The notes under the pieces: generated by a model | Database searches by the model: none | What the model was told of the DNA's origin: nothing | Seen by the model: only the letters and a program-made list of their open reading frames with translations | Source of the DNA: Candidatus Levyibacteriota bacterium | Lineage (GTDB): Bacteria > Patescibacteria > Microgenomatia > Levybacterales > UBA12049 | Assembly: GCA_003173915.1 (NCBI GenBank) | Contig: PPGL01000038.1 | Span: 1-11,567, forward strand | DNA length: 11,567 nucleotides | Direction: 5' to 3' | Part shown: piece after piece, positions 1-6,609 of the stretch | How the letters are laid out: every line of letters starts with the position of its first letter | Position numbering within the stretch: position 1 is the first letter of the stretch | Position numbers and translations under genes: made by a program

Positions 1-573
1 TTCTACTTGTACTGCTCCTTCTCGAACAATTTTCCATGGAGGTACCGAACAATCTATAATTGTTGACGGCTTATTTCCACCACACATTCCGGGTAAAACA
101 AAGTCCACAAGTGTACATAATGTAGGATCAAGCTCCTCAAAACGTGTTGGAGTATTTCCTCCAGAAAAATTAGCAGATGGAGCAATAAGTGGCACGCCAA
201 CTGCTTCAATAATTTTAGATAAAACAGGATGATTTGTTTGCCTGACAGCAAGTGTTTGTCCACCTGCCCTTGCAATTGATGGAACTTTTTGTGTAATACA
301 GCGCAAAATAATGGTAAGTCCTCCTGGCCAGTATTTTTCAATGAGATCTGAACGAACATCTGGTGAAATCGGTTCAAGATATTCTTCCGCCATTCCGACC
401 GAACTAACAACTGCCAACACTGCTTTTTCTTCAGGCCTATTTCTGATTTTGTACACTCGTTGTATAGCTTCTTCGTTATCGAGTCTACATCCAATTCCAT
501 AGACAGTATCTGTTGGAAAAATAACGACTCCGCCTGATTTTAAAATTTCAATTGCTTTTTGAACAGAATCCAT
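1..573 (-). CDS. tsaC: L-threonylcarbamoyladenylate synthase (TsaC/Sua5/YrdC), 3' end cut by window edge
   Basis: A YrdC-fold enzyme that makes threonylcarbamoyl-AMP from threonine, bicarbonate and ATP, the first step of tRNA t6A37 modification in the cytoplasm. The ATG at 573 opens a clean frame of 191 codons to base 1. Family hallmarks appear in order: GGVVIFPTDTVYGIG (residues 14-28), the basic stretch KIRNRPEEK (42-50), the glycine-rich WPGGLTIIL (82-90), the PSAN motif (132-135) and STIIDC (170-175). The frame is open at the window edge, so I cannot tell whether a C-terminal Sua5 domain follows the YrdC domain. It begins 37 bases after tsaE, the other t6A gene here, so the two are probably cotranscribed. 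There is no good Shine-Dalgarno before the ATG. A reading frame in another phase at 54-500 is a shadow of this gene. Confidence 0.95.
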   Translation of the reverse strand, partial: MDSVQKAIEILKSGGVVIFPTDTVYGIGCRLDNEEAIQRVYKIRNRPEEKAVLAVVSSVGMAEEYLEPISPDVRSDLIEKYWPGGLTIILRCITQKVPSIARAGGQTLAVRQTNHPVLSKIIEAVGVPLIAPSANFSGGNTPTRFEELDPTLCTLVDFVLPGMCGGNKPSTIIDCSVPPWKIVREGAVQVE

Positions 574-610
574 AGTGTTTATTTTGTAAGTGAACAAAAT
601 GCAAGCAACA

Positions 611-1051
611 TCATATTTTTTTTATCGTTATCCTTCTCTGATTTTCCTCAATTGTATCAAAATATACTTCCCATCTTTTTTTAGGAAGTGCTTTGTCCAT
701 TTTTTCAGGCCATTCAATTGCAATAACCTGTTTTGAATCTCTAAACAAATCTATTAATCCTATTTCTTCAAGCTCATGTAAATTTCCTTGCAAACGATAT
801 AAATCAATGTGATAGAAATTTGTGTTTGGCAAGGTATATGTCCTAACAATAACAAATGTTGGAGATATAATTCTTTTTTGGACCCCAAGCCCTTTTGCCA
901 AACCCTGAACAAATGTTGTTTTTCCGGCTCCTAAATTTCCATAGAGTAAAACAACACCGCCGTTATAAATCTTTTTTGCAAAAGTTTCCCCGACCTTTTG
1001 TGTTTCACTATTGCTCTCTGTTAAAAATGTCTCTTCCGTTTTTCCTAACAT
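611..1051 (-). CDS. tsaE: tRNA threonylcarbamoyladenosine biosynthesis ATPase TsaE
   Basis: A small P-loop ATPase that works with TsaB and TsaD in transferring threonylcarbamoyl from threonylcarbamoyl-AMP to A37 of ANN-decoding tRNAs. The protein is 146 aa, close to the family length. Visible motifs are Walker A GNLGAGKTT (38-46), the switch-like SPTFVIVRTY (63-72), HIDLYRL (81-87) and EWPEKM (113-118), all typical of TsaE. I chose the ATG at 1051 because it gives the normal distance to the P-loop; a longer in-frame start at 1090 would add 13 residues inside the upstream gene. With the 1051 start the gene still overlaps the end of the preceding membrane-protein gene by 44 bases in another frame, which suggests translational coupling. 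The partner gene tsaC/sua5 follows. Confidence 0.95.
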   Translation of the reverse strand: MLGKTEETFLTESNSETQKVGETFAKKIYNGGVVLLYGNLGAGKTTFVQGLAKGLGVQKRIISPTFVIVRTYTLPNTNFYHIDLYRLQGNLHELEEIGLIDLFRDSKQVIAIEWPEKMDKALPKKRWEVYFDTIEENQRRITIKKI

Positions 1052-1850
1052 ACATAACCCAACCAGAAAAAGCTCCAGCTGCAAGCACAATTATACTACC
1101 TAGGATAAGAAAGAGCACTGGAGGTTTTTTTATAATATGTGTATGCCCCACAATGATTGGAGTTGGAGAAAGAAAAAAGTCTGCTGATTCTGTACCTAAA
1201 ATATCCATACTGTCCAAGTCTGCACCATCTGTAGATTTATCTGGGGAGTCAAATGAATCATCTTGTATTTCTGGAGTTACAGCATCAGTTATTGTCGGTT
1301 CTTTTTTTACTGTAGGCGTACTAACTGGTAGTTTTTGCATAGGATATGGCGTTTGGGCAGGAGTAGAAGTTAGAGTTGGTGGCAAAGGAGTTGGACTAGG
1401 AACAAAAATAGTAACAGAAGTAATGTTTGACCATGTTGCAGTTGAGCCTGTCTGAGTATATCTTCCAATTTTTAAATCGTAAGTTCCACTTCCCGTGGTA
1501 AAATTTGGGTCATCAGGGTCAACTTTTGCTTGGATATCTCCAAACCAACTTCCTGTTCCATCGGTTGTAACTGATAAAAAAAATGCATAATTTATCGGGG
1601 ATGGAATACCGTTATACCAGGAAGTCCCATTCCATGTTGAGCCAAAATAATTTGTTGTATCAGGCTGGGCAAGTGCTACACGAAGTCTGTACAAAGCATT
1701 TTTGGAAAGTCCACTCATTGTTGCAGAAAGAGTAAAACTCTGGTCTAAATTTATGGTTCCAGAAGGTGTAGCAATAATTTGAGGCGCAGAAGCAAAGACT
1801 ACTTTTGTACTTAAAACAAGGAAAACAAATAAAAAAATTAAAAGTCTCAT
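1008..1850 (-). CDS. secreted beta-rich domain protein with Pro/Thr linker and C-terminal membrane anchor, unknown function
   Basis: I do not recognise a named family. The 280-aa protein has a signal peptide (1-20, likely cut after VFA), then a domain of about 125 residues (24-150) rich in Thr, Ser, Gly and aromatics with alternating hydrophobics, as expected for an extracellular Ig-like or other beta-sandwich fold. A Pro/Thr linker (151-185) and an acidic Asp/Ser stretch (about 188-225) follow, then a transmembrane helix (about 244-267) and a short basic tail. It therefore probably stands on the outer face of the cytoplasmic membrane. The architecture is common in Patescibacteria surface proteins. 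It is the first gene of a unit with tsaE and tsaC; the link to tRNA modification is probably shared transcription, not function. Its start sits 17-23 bases after the proposed -10 elements. Confidence 0.8.
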   Translation of the reverse strand: MRLLIFLFVFLVLSTKVVFASAPQIIATPSGTINLDQSFTLSATMSGLSKNALYRLRVALAQPDTTNYFGSTWNGTSWYNGIPSPINYAFFLSVTTDGTGSWFGDIQAKVDPDDPNFTTGSGTYDLKIGRYTQTGSTATWSNITSVTIFVPSPTPLPPTLTSTPAQTPYPMQKLPVSTPTVKKEPTITDAVTPEIQDDSFDSPDKSTDGADLDSMDILGTESADFFLSPTPIIVGHTHIIKKPPVLFLILGSIIVLAAGAFSGWVMYVRKNGRDIFNREQ

Positions 1851-1867
1851 ACAGGGATTGAGATCTC

Positions 1868-1902
1868 TCTATAGCATATGCCCAAAACCTACTAAGTTGC
1901 AA
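1868..1902 (-). promoter_or_regulatory. candidate sigma70-type promoter for the membrane protein-tsaE-tsaC unit
   Basis: Reading the minus strand, TTGCAA (1902-1897) is followed after 18 bases by TATGCT (1878-1873). Overlapping this is an extended -10 form, TGC plus TATAGA (1876-1868). Either places the transcription start a short distance ahead of the ATG at 1850. No Shine-Dalgarno is visible in the short leader. Assigned by eye against the sigma70 consensus. Confidence 0.4.
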
Positions 1903-1926
1903 GGATTTCTTACATTCATATATACT
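1897..1926 (+). promoter_or_regulatory. candidate sigma70-type promoter for the DUF711 gene
   Basis: TTGCAA (1897-1902) is followed after 18 bases by TATACT (1921-1926), one mismatch from TATAAT. The expected transcription start, six to eight bases further on, falls on or beside the GTG at 1933, so the message may be leaderless. The -35 hexamer is its own reverse complement and also fits the divergent promoter. Confidence 0.45.
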
Positions 1927-1932
1927 TATTTT

Positions 1933-2949
1933 GTGAAGAATAAAATTATCCGATCAGTCTGTATATTTACTGACACAATTACTTCTGAAGATATAAAAAA
2001 AGTAGAAAATATTGCTAAAGTTTTAGAGAGCAATGATTTTGTTATCCAAACGAAAAGACTCTGCACATCAAACAAAGATATTGCTGCCGCGCGAAACGCA
2101 TGTCCAAACACTGCATATCTATTAAGTGTCGGCACGTTAACACTTGAACAAGCACAAAAAGAGCTCGAACAATTTATACAAACACAAAGTGTTAATTTTA
2201 ATATTGACCTCACATCAGAAGAAATAAATTCATCACAAGTAGATTTTTTATTTGATATTATTCAAAAAAATGCAGCAAAAACATTTGACTTTACATTCGT
2301 TTTTAATTCACCTTCCTCTAGTCCATATTTTCCTTCCGCAAATTATGAAAACCGTGGATTTTCTTTAGGCCTTCAGCCAACTGATCTTGCCGAAGGGTGC
2401 TTGTCTATGGACGCGTGGCTTGAAAAAATGAAAACAGTATGGCAAGAACTGTATGCGTTATTTTCTTCTGACCCATTATTTCTTGGTATTGATTCTTCCA
2501 TTGCTCCTATTTTTGAAGGATCTGGCAGTCTTGTCAATTTTATAAAACATTTGGGAATGACCTTTCCTGGGTCAACGACAACAGATATCTATATTGGAAT
2601 AACAAAATTCATCAAAAAAGAAAATCCAAAACCTGTTGGGCTTTGCGGCCTGATGTTTCCGTGTTTGGAAGATTTTGAATTGGCAGATGAATATGAAAAA
2701 GGAGAATTTTCTATTGAAAGAAATGTGTATCTTTCTCTTCATTCAGGGCTTGGCATTGATACGTATCCTATTGGAATAGATGAACGAAAAGATCGAGTAA
2801 TTGAGATTCTCAAACTAATCCAAGCATTATCTAATAAATATACAAAACCACTTTCTTGTCGCTTTGTGTCAGATGGAAAAGCAAAAATTGGAGAAAAAAC
2901 TAATTTTCAAAACCAATATCTGAAAGATGTTGTGGTAAAAGAATTATAA
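1933..2949 (+). CDS. DUF711 (UPF0210)-family protein, short form
   Basis: DUF711 proteins are widespread and have no settled biochemical role; they are remotely related to glycyl-radical (PFL-like) enzymes. The 338-aa protein (from the GTG at 1933) carries recognisable family segments: IIRSVCIFTD near the N-terminus, SPYFPSANYE (131-140), LGIDSSIAP (184-192) matching the usual DLSLAP motif, VGLCGLMFPCLED (235-247), GLGIDTYPIG (272-281) and KPLSCRF near the end. It is shorter than the 400-450 aa I expect for bacterial and archaeal members. A longer in-frame start, TTG at 1858, would add 25 residues that lie across the promoter and do not resemble the family, so I prefer the GTG. It is the only plus-strand gene here, divergent from one operon and tail to tail with the division operon. 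Confidence 0.8.
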   Translation: MKNKIIRSVCIFTDTITSEDIKKVENIAKVLESNDFVIQTKRLCTSNKDIAAARNACPNTAYLLSVGTLTLEQAQKELEQFIQTQSVNFNIDLTSEEINSSQVDFLFDIIQKNAAKTFDFTFVFNSPSSSPYFPSANYENRGFSLGLQPTDLAEGCLSMDAWLEKMKTVWQELYALFSSDPLFLGIDSSIAPIFEGSGSLVNFIKHLGMTFPGSTTTDIYIGITKFIKKENPKPVGLCGLMFPCLEDFELADEYEKGEFSIERNVYLSLHSGLGIDTYPIGIDERKDRVIEILKLIQALSNKYTKPLSCRFVSDGKAKIGEKTNFQNQYLKDVVVKEL

Positions 2950-2959
2950 ATAAACTAGT

Positions 2960-4198
2960 TTAAAACACCACTTTATCTGTTTCTACAATTCTCACAGATG
3001 GATATCTTCCTCGAAAAGAAATATTGTGTCCATTTGGTGTAAATGGATCATTCATAGTATAACTACCACCAGATCCACTAACAAATACAACAAAATGATC
3101 TGGGTATGGACCGCCATCATAGGAAATTCCAACAATAATAGGATCTCCTCCTGCCAATGTTGCATCTATATTTGCACTTATTCTTTGCGATGAAACACCA
3201 TTTGCAATAATTGAGTATTTTAAAAGCGCTGCAGGAATTCCGCTAAAATTGCTTGAGATCGAATTAATTGATAACGGCGTTACATCTTTATGACCGTAAT
3301 GCGTGTACACCATTGCAACAGATGTCATAAGACACCCATCACTTGCAATTGAATATCCTGTTCCATTCAGAGCGATTCCCCCCCATGCTGAATCACGCTG
3401 ATTATAATAACATCCCCAACTATCACAGGCAGTTTGATTGGATAAAAGCGATGCTCCTCCTTGATTGGTAACGAAGTTTGAGAAACTAGCAAGTTGTGCT
3501 TCGGTTTGAGCAAGTAATTTTTGATAATTACCTTCGCTTCCTTGGGTTTCGGTTAGCAAATCTTGTTTTGCAGCTTTTTGCGCATCCAAGTCATTTGTAT
3601 AACTTTGTAATTGCGTTTGGAGTGCAAGGATTTGTTGTTTTTTGTCTTCAAAGATTTGTTTTTGGTTGGAGTAGTCATTCCTCGCTTGTACGGTATCATA
3701 GACAAGTTTTTTATCATGACGTTCAACAACTCGAAGATAATTTTCCCTGGTAAAAAAATCGTCAAAAGTATTTGAAGCAAGAAGAATTTGGAGTGGGTTT
3801 TGACTCCCAACTTCATATCCAGCAACAATTCTGTTAACAAGAATTTTCGTTAGGTCGGCAAGAGAATTTTCCAGAGTTGTAATTTTTTTCTGTGCAGTAT
3901 CGATATCTTCAGTAATAGAAAGGATTTGTTGTTTTGTAGCTTCTATTCTATATTCTGTAAGTGTTATTTGACTATCAAATACTGCAATTTGGGAGGATAA
4001 TGTTTTTTCTTGTCCTTGTAAATCACTAATTTTATTTTGTAAATCTGCAATTTTTTGTTGTAAATCTGCAACCTGCTGACTATCTGAGGACTCTGGAGTC
4101 GGCGTTGCTTGTTGCGCATTTGCTGGAAATACGTGAACTTGTAAAACAAAAAAGCTACCGATCAAAAGAAAGAGTAGTATACGCAGTTTTCCTGTCAT
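2960..4198 (-). CDS. secreted coiled-coil cell-wall hydrolase candidate: PcsB/CwlO-like helical region plus C39-like cysteine peptidase domain
   Basis: The 412-aa protein has a signal peptide (1 to about 28, ending ANA), a Gln-rich coiled coil (about 38-235) and a C-terminal domain (about 255-412). The stretch LQILLASNTFDDFFTRENYL (136-155) resembles the conserved hinge in PcsB, CwlO and EnvC-type FtsEX effectors. The C-terminal domain looks like a papain-fold C39-like peptidase (Peptidase_C39_2 type): candidate Cys289 in ASDGCLMTS, His368 in YPDHFVVF, and Asp384 in MNDPF. PcsB carries CHAP and CwlO carries NlpC/P60, so this would be a different catalytic module on the same scaffold. It lies eight bases after ftsX and ends the operon. 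The role as an FtsEX-controlled peptidoglycan hydrolase is inferred from architecture and position; actual cleavage of peptide crosslinks is not shown by sequence. Confidence 0.85.
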   Translation of the reverse strand: MTGKLRILLFLLIGSFFVLQVHVFPANAQQATPTPESSDSQQVADLQQKIADLQNKISDLQGQEKTLSSQIAVFDSQITLTEYRIEATKQQILSITEDIDTAQKKITTLENSLADLTKILVNRIVAGYEVGSQNPLQILLASNTFDDFFTRENYLRVVERHDKKLVYDTVQARNDYSNQKQIFEDKKQQILALQTQLQSYTNDLDAQKAAKQDLLTETQGSEGNYQKLLAQTEAQLASFSNFVTNQGGASLLSNQTACDSWGCYYNQRDSAWGGIALNGTGYSIASDGCLMTSVAMVYTHYGHKDVTPLSINSISSNFSGIPAALLKYSIIANGVSSQRISANIDATLAGGDPIIVGISYDGGPYPDHFVVFVSGSGGSYTMNDPFTPNGHNISFRGRYPSVRIVETDKVVF

Positions 4199-4206
4199 AT
4201 TTCATA

Positions 4207-5079
4207 TTATTTGCCAACATACCGGCGAACAGCAATCATACTTGATACCATACCCAAACAGATAGCAAGTACAATTTCACCAAAAAGCAAACCTAACAGG
4301 AAAAGAGGTTGTATAGGAAAAATCGGAATACCTTGCATAAAAGATGCAAGTGTTGGGGTAAGAGAAATAAGTCCAATTGTTGCAATAAACCATCCAGCCC
4401 CAGCACCAACAACACCATAAATCATTCCTTCATATAAAAATGGCCAGCTAATATACCAATTTGTTGCTCCAATAAGTCGCATAATTTCTATTTCTTCACG
4501 TTTTTGTGCAATTTTAATGCCAATAATTGTTGTCATAATAAAAATTGATACTCCTGCAAGAATGATAATAAGGGCAATGCCAATCCGTCGAGTTGCTGTC
4601 GTCCATTGTTCAAGCGTTGTGACCACGTCTTTTTGATACACAACTTCTTGCACAATGGTCAGAGGCTTAAGAGTATTTGCAATTGTATCTAAATCATCAA
4701 TATTGTATGTAGAAATTTCAAGAGATGCTGGCAAAATATCTGCTGTTACCAGTTCTAGAAGTAACGGATCATTTTTATTTTGTTGCTTATAGATTTCCAG
4801 CGCTTGATCTTTAGAAACATACTTTATACTTGACACTTTTCCTGTTGCCATAAGTTGATTACGAAGGGTATCAATATCTGCTTGTTTGGTATCATCTTTA
4901 AAAAAAGCAGTTACTTGAGGTTTGGATTCAAAATACGAAATGATTACATGCGATCCGGCAACAAGAAAAGTAAAAACAGAAATAGTCAAAAATGTCAGAA
5001 TCATAATAAACACTGCAGCAAGAGACTGATATGGAGATCTGCGTACATGATGCCACGCTGTTTGCATGTGAGATGCCAT
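4207..5079 (-). CDS. ftsX: cell division protein FtsX (permease-like subunit)
   Basis: The membrane partner of FtsE in the divisome; it transmits the ATPase cycle across the membrane to a peptidoglycan hydrolase or its activator. The 290-aa protein has the family layout: TM1 (about 19-43), a large extracellular domain (44-165) with VTAFFKDD and the YVSKDQAL segment, TM2 (about 166-188), the cytoplasmic KREEIEIMRLIGA coupling segment (193-205), and TM3 and TM4 in the last 75 residues, with a basic C-terminus. It starts five bases after the ftsE stop. The ATG at 5079 is preferred; a second ATG four codons later is possible. The hydrolase candidate follows eight bases downstream, which fits a FtsEX-effector unit. 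Confidence 0.95.
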   Translation of the reverse strand: MASHMQTAWHHVRRSPYQSLAAVFIMILTFLTISVFTFLVAGSHVIISYFESKPQVTAFFKDDTKQADIDTLRNQLMATGKVSSIKYVSKDQALEIYKQQNKNDPLLLELVTADILPASLEISTYNIDDLDTIANTLKPLTIVQEVVYQKDVVTTLEQWTTATRRIGIALIIILAGVSIFIMTTIIGIKIAQKREEIEIMRLIGATNWYISWPFLYEGMIYGVVGAGAGWFIATIGLISLTPTLASFMQGIPIFPIQPLFLLGLLFGEIVLAICLGMVSSMIAVRRYVGK

Positions 5080-5084
5080 AAATC

Positions 5085-5822
5085 TTATTTCTTATCCTCC
5101 TTTTCTTTTTTTTCATGAACTTTTGTATCTTCTGCCAGTTTAGGCTCTTTTGGATTCTCAGAGTGTTGACCTTCTAATTTACCTTTGGAGAGTTTTACAA
5201 TGCGGTTTTTGGAATATTTTTTTACAATATCCATATTATGTGTTGCCATGACAATGGTTGTCCCTGTTTTGTTAATCGCATCTAAAAGAGCAACAATATC
5301 AAAAGCTGTTGCTGTGTCTAAATTTCCTGTTGGTTCGTCGGCTAAAATTACTTCTGGCGAAAGCGTTAATGCACGCGCAATTGCAACCCGTTGTAACTCT
5401 CCACCAGACAGTTGAACAGGAAATTTATCTTTATGATCCATAACGCCAACTCGTGTCAGAAGCTCTTCAACGCGTTTTTTTGCTTCTAACAAAGGAATAC
5501 CGGCAATCTCTAAAGGAAGTAAAACATTCTCAAAAATTGTTCGCTCTCCAAGAAGTTTGAGATCTTGAAAAACAATACCAATTTTACGCCTGTAATGAGA
5601 AATGTTATGTTCTGGAATTTTTACAACATCTACTCCTCCAACAACAATTTCTCCTTGAGACGGAAGTGTTTCTCGAATAAGTAGCCTAAGGAGTGTTGTT
5701 TTGCCAGACCCAGTATGACCCACAAGAAATGTAAATTCTCCTTTATTAATTGTCAGGGTAACATCTGAAAGTCCGGCTGCTCCTGTACCGAATACTTTAG
5801 AGACATTTGTTAATTGAATCAT
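5085..5822 (-). CDS. ftsE: cell division ATP-binding protein FtsE
   Basis: The cytoplasmic ABC ATPase of the FtsEX complex. All nucleotide-binding motifs are intact in the 245-aa product: Walker [10 protein letters not shown] (35-43), Q-loop Gln86 in VFQDLKLL, signature LSGGE (138-142), Walker B VILADEP (158-164) and the switch His195 in [20 protein letters not shown] is characteristic of FtsE. The last 30 residues or so (about 214-245) are a Lys/Glu-rich tail beyond the usual FtsE end, slightly longer than the 220-230 aa norm. The start ATG at 5822 overlaps the stop of the preceding gene by one base (TAATG), so translation is probably coupled. A longer in-frame reading from 5861 would lie inside that gene and adds non-family residues. 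Confidence 0.96.
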   Translation of the reverse strand: MIQLTNVSKVFGTGAAGLSDVTLTINKGEFTFLVGHTGSGKTTLLRLLIRETLPSQGEIVVGGVDVVKIPEHNISHYRRKIGIVFQDLKLLGERTIFENVLLPLEIAGIPLLEAKKRVEELLTRVGVMDHKDKFPVQLSGGELQRVAIARALTLSPEVILADEPTGNLDTATAFDIVALLDAINKTGTTIVMATHNMDIVKKYSKNRIVKLSKGKLEGQHSENPKEPKLAEDTKVHEKKEKEDKK

Positions 5823-6277
5823 TACTCGAGCACCTCCACTCGACCAACATCCATAAGCCATCCCGCATGTTGGGCTTTTTGTGTTTGTCCATTTACTTTT
5901 ACTTTTCTTCCAATAAATTGAGACAAGTCAACAATGGAAGATGTTAGATACACATTTTGGCTGTCCCCACCCGGTCGCACAAGATGAAATTGCCCTTCGT
6001 CTGCAATGCCTCCTTTTTGCAAAATACCTTCTGCTGTATCTTTAAATGTGCTCGTGTCACTTGATCCAACAATTGTTCCTTTTGCAACAGCTGTTCCACT
6101 TTGGACTGTTGTAGAAGTAGACGGAGAAACTGAGCCTTTTGTATGGGACAACATGTATCCCATACCAATGCCAACGAGAATAACAGCAGCAAAAAAAATA
6201 AGAGATTTCCCATTAAGAAGTTGCCCTGACTGGCTAAAAGTGTGCATAACAGAAGTGTTTTTTGATGTTTCTTGCAT
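5822..6277 (-). CDS. membrane-anchored small protein of unknown function, first gene of the ftsEX operon
   Basis: I recognise no named family. The 151-aa product has a short cytoplasmic N-terminus, one transmembrane helix (about 25-43), a Ser/Thr-rich spacer (48-63) and an outward-facing domain (64-151). The end of the domain, with VYLTSSIVDLSQFIGRKVKV (109-128) followed by RVEVLE, has the strand-strand-GKxVxVxG-strand rhythm seen in small OB-fold modules; that resemblance is only by eye. The ATG at 6277 is supported by GGAGG five bases upstream within a near-perfect match to the 16S tail, the best ribosome site in the window. A GTG two codons earlier overlaps that site and is less likely. 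The one-base overlap with ftsE argues for a division-linked job, perhaps a partner of FtsX or its hydrolase. Confidence 0.8.
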   Translation of the reverse strand: MQETSKNTSVMHTFSQSGQLLNGKSLIFFAAVILVGIGMGYMLSHTKGSVSPSTSTTVQSGTAVAKGTIVGSSDTSTFKDTAEGILQKGGIADEGQFHLVRPGGDSQNVYLTSSIVDLSQFIGRKVKVNGQTQKAQHAGWLMDVGRVEVLE

Positions 6278-6280
6278 AGT

Positions 6281-6323
6281 CACCTCCTTTGCCTCGCTGA
6301 AATTCTAAAGAATGTAAGCGGGC
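6281..6323 (-). promoter_or_regulatory. leader hairpin abutting a near-perfect Shine-Dalgarno of the ftsEX operon
   Basis: On the minus strand, GCC-CGCT (6323-6317) pairs with AGCG-A-GGC (6298-6291) with one bulged A. Inside, ATTCT and AGAAT can pair across a tight turn, separated from the outer stem by a 3x3 internal loop. The hairpin ends next to AAAGGAGGTG (6290-6281), which serves the ATG at 6277. There is no T-tract after the stem, so it is not a standard terminator. It could stabilise the message, position the ribosome site, or bind a protein. Confidence 0.45.
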
Positions 6324-6609
6324 AGTAAAACTCAATAGATTGAATTTACAACGTTGTCTATAACTATATAAAAGCGCACGTGAAGAATTGCTTTCTACAT
6401 CTAGTAAAACATATTTTAAGCACTTTCGCAAGAATATTTCTGTTGCGTTTACTTTTTGAAGAATTTTCTCCCTATAAAAACAAAAGCAAAAGCGGTGGAC
6501 ATAACAAATAGCTCTTTAATATACGCTAATATCATCGTAAAAGCTACTATAGCATAGTGTAGGGAATTTGTGTGTAAGAAGTAAGAGTTGGGTAAGCTAA
6601 AAAGGGAAT
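6324..6609 (-). other. non-coding leader/intergenic region upstream of the ftsEX operon
   Basis: This stretch lies between the TIM-barrel gene stop (6610) and the leader hairpin. I see no tRNA, tmRNA or known riboswitch signature. It contains a perfect 10-base palindrome ACAACGTTGT (6349-6358), a 9-base direct repeat AGGGAATTT (6561-6569 and 6603-6611, plus strand), and one candidate extended -10 near 6550. A frame stays open on the minus strand from about 6515 to 6234, but it has no ATG, would use a TTG at 6431, runs through the next gene's start in another phase, and its codons look unselected. I treat it as non-coding. Confidence 0.5.
6546..6554 (-). promoter_or_regulatory. candidate extended -10 promoter element
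   Basis: The minus strand reads TGC followed by TATAGT (6554-6546), matching an extended -10 (TGnTATAAT) with one mismatch in the hexamer. No convincing -35 is seen. If used, the ftsEX operon message would carry a leader of about 260 bases. The same ten bases, TATGCTATAG, occur in the promoter before the gene ending at 1850. Confidence 0.3.

Noticed and set aside
54..500. 148-codon minus-strand frame
   Set aside because: It is out of phase with the TsaC/Sua5 frame, which matches the family along its whole length; the product has no family resemblance.
895..1455. 186-codon plus-strand frame
   Set aside because: It lies antisense to tsaE and the anchored surface protein, both well supported; composition is that of a shadow frame.
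2951..2962. 12-base palindrome TAAACTAGTTTA between convergent genes as a bidirectional terminator
   Set aside because: It is AT-rich with no loop, and there is no T-tract; too weak for an intrinsic terminator.
6234..6431. 65-codon minus-strand frame across the ftsEX operon leader
   Set aside because: TTG start, no ribosome site, unusual codons, and it runs through the strong start of the 151-aa gene in another phase.
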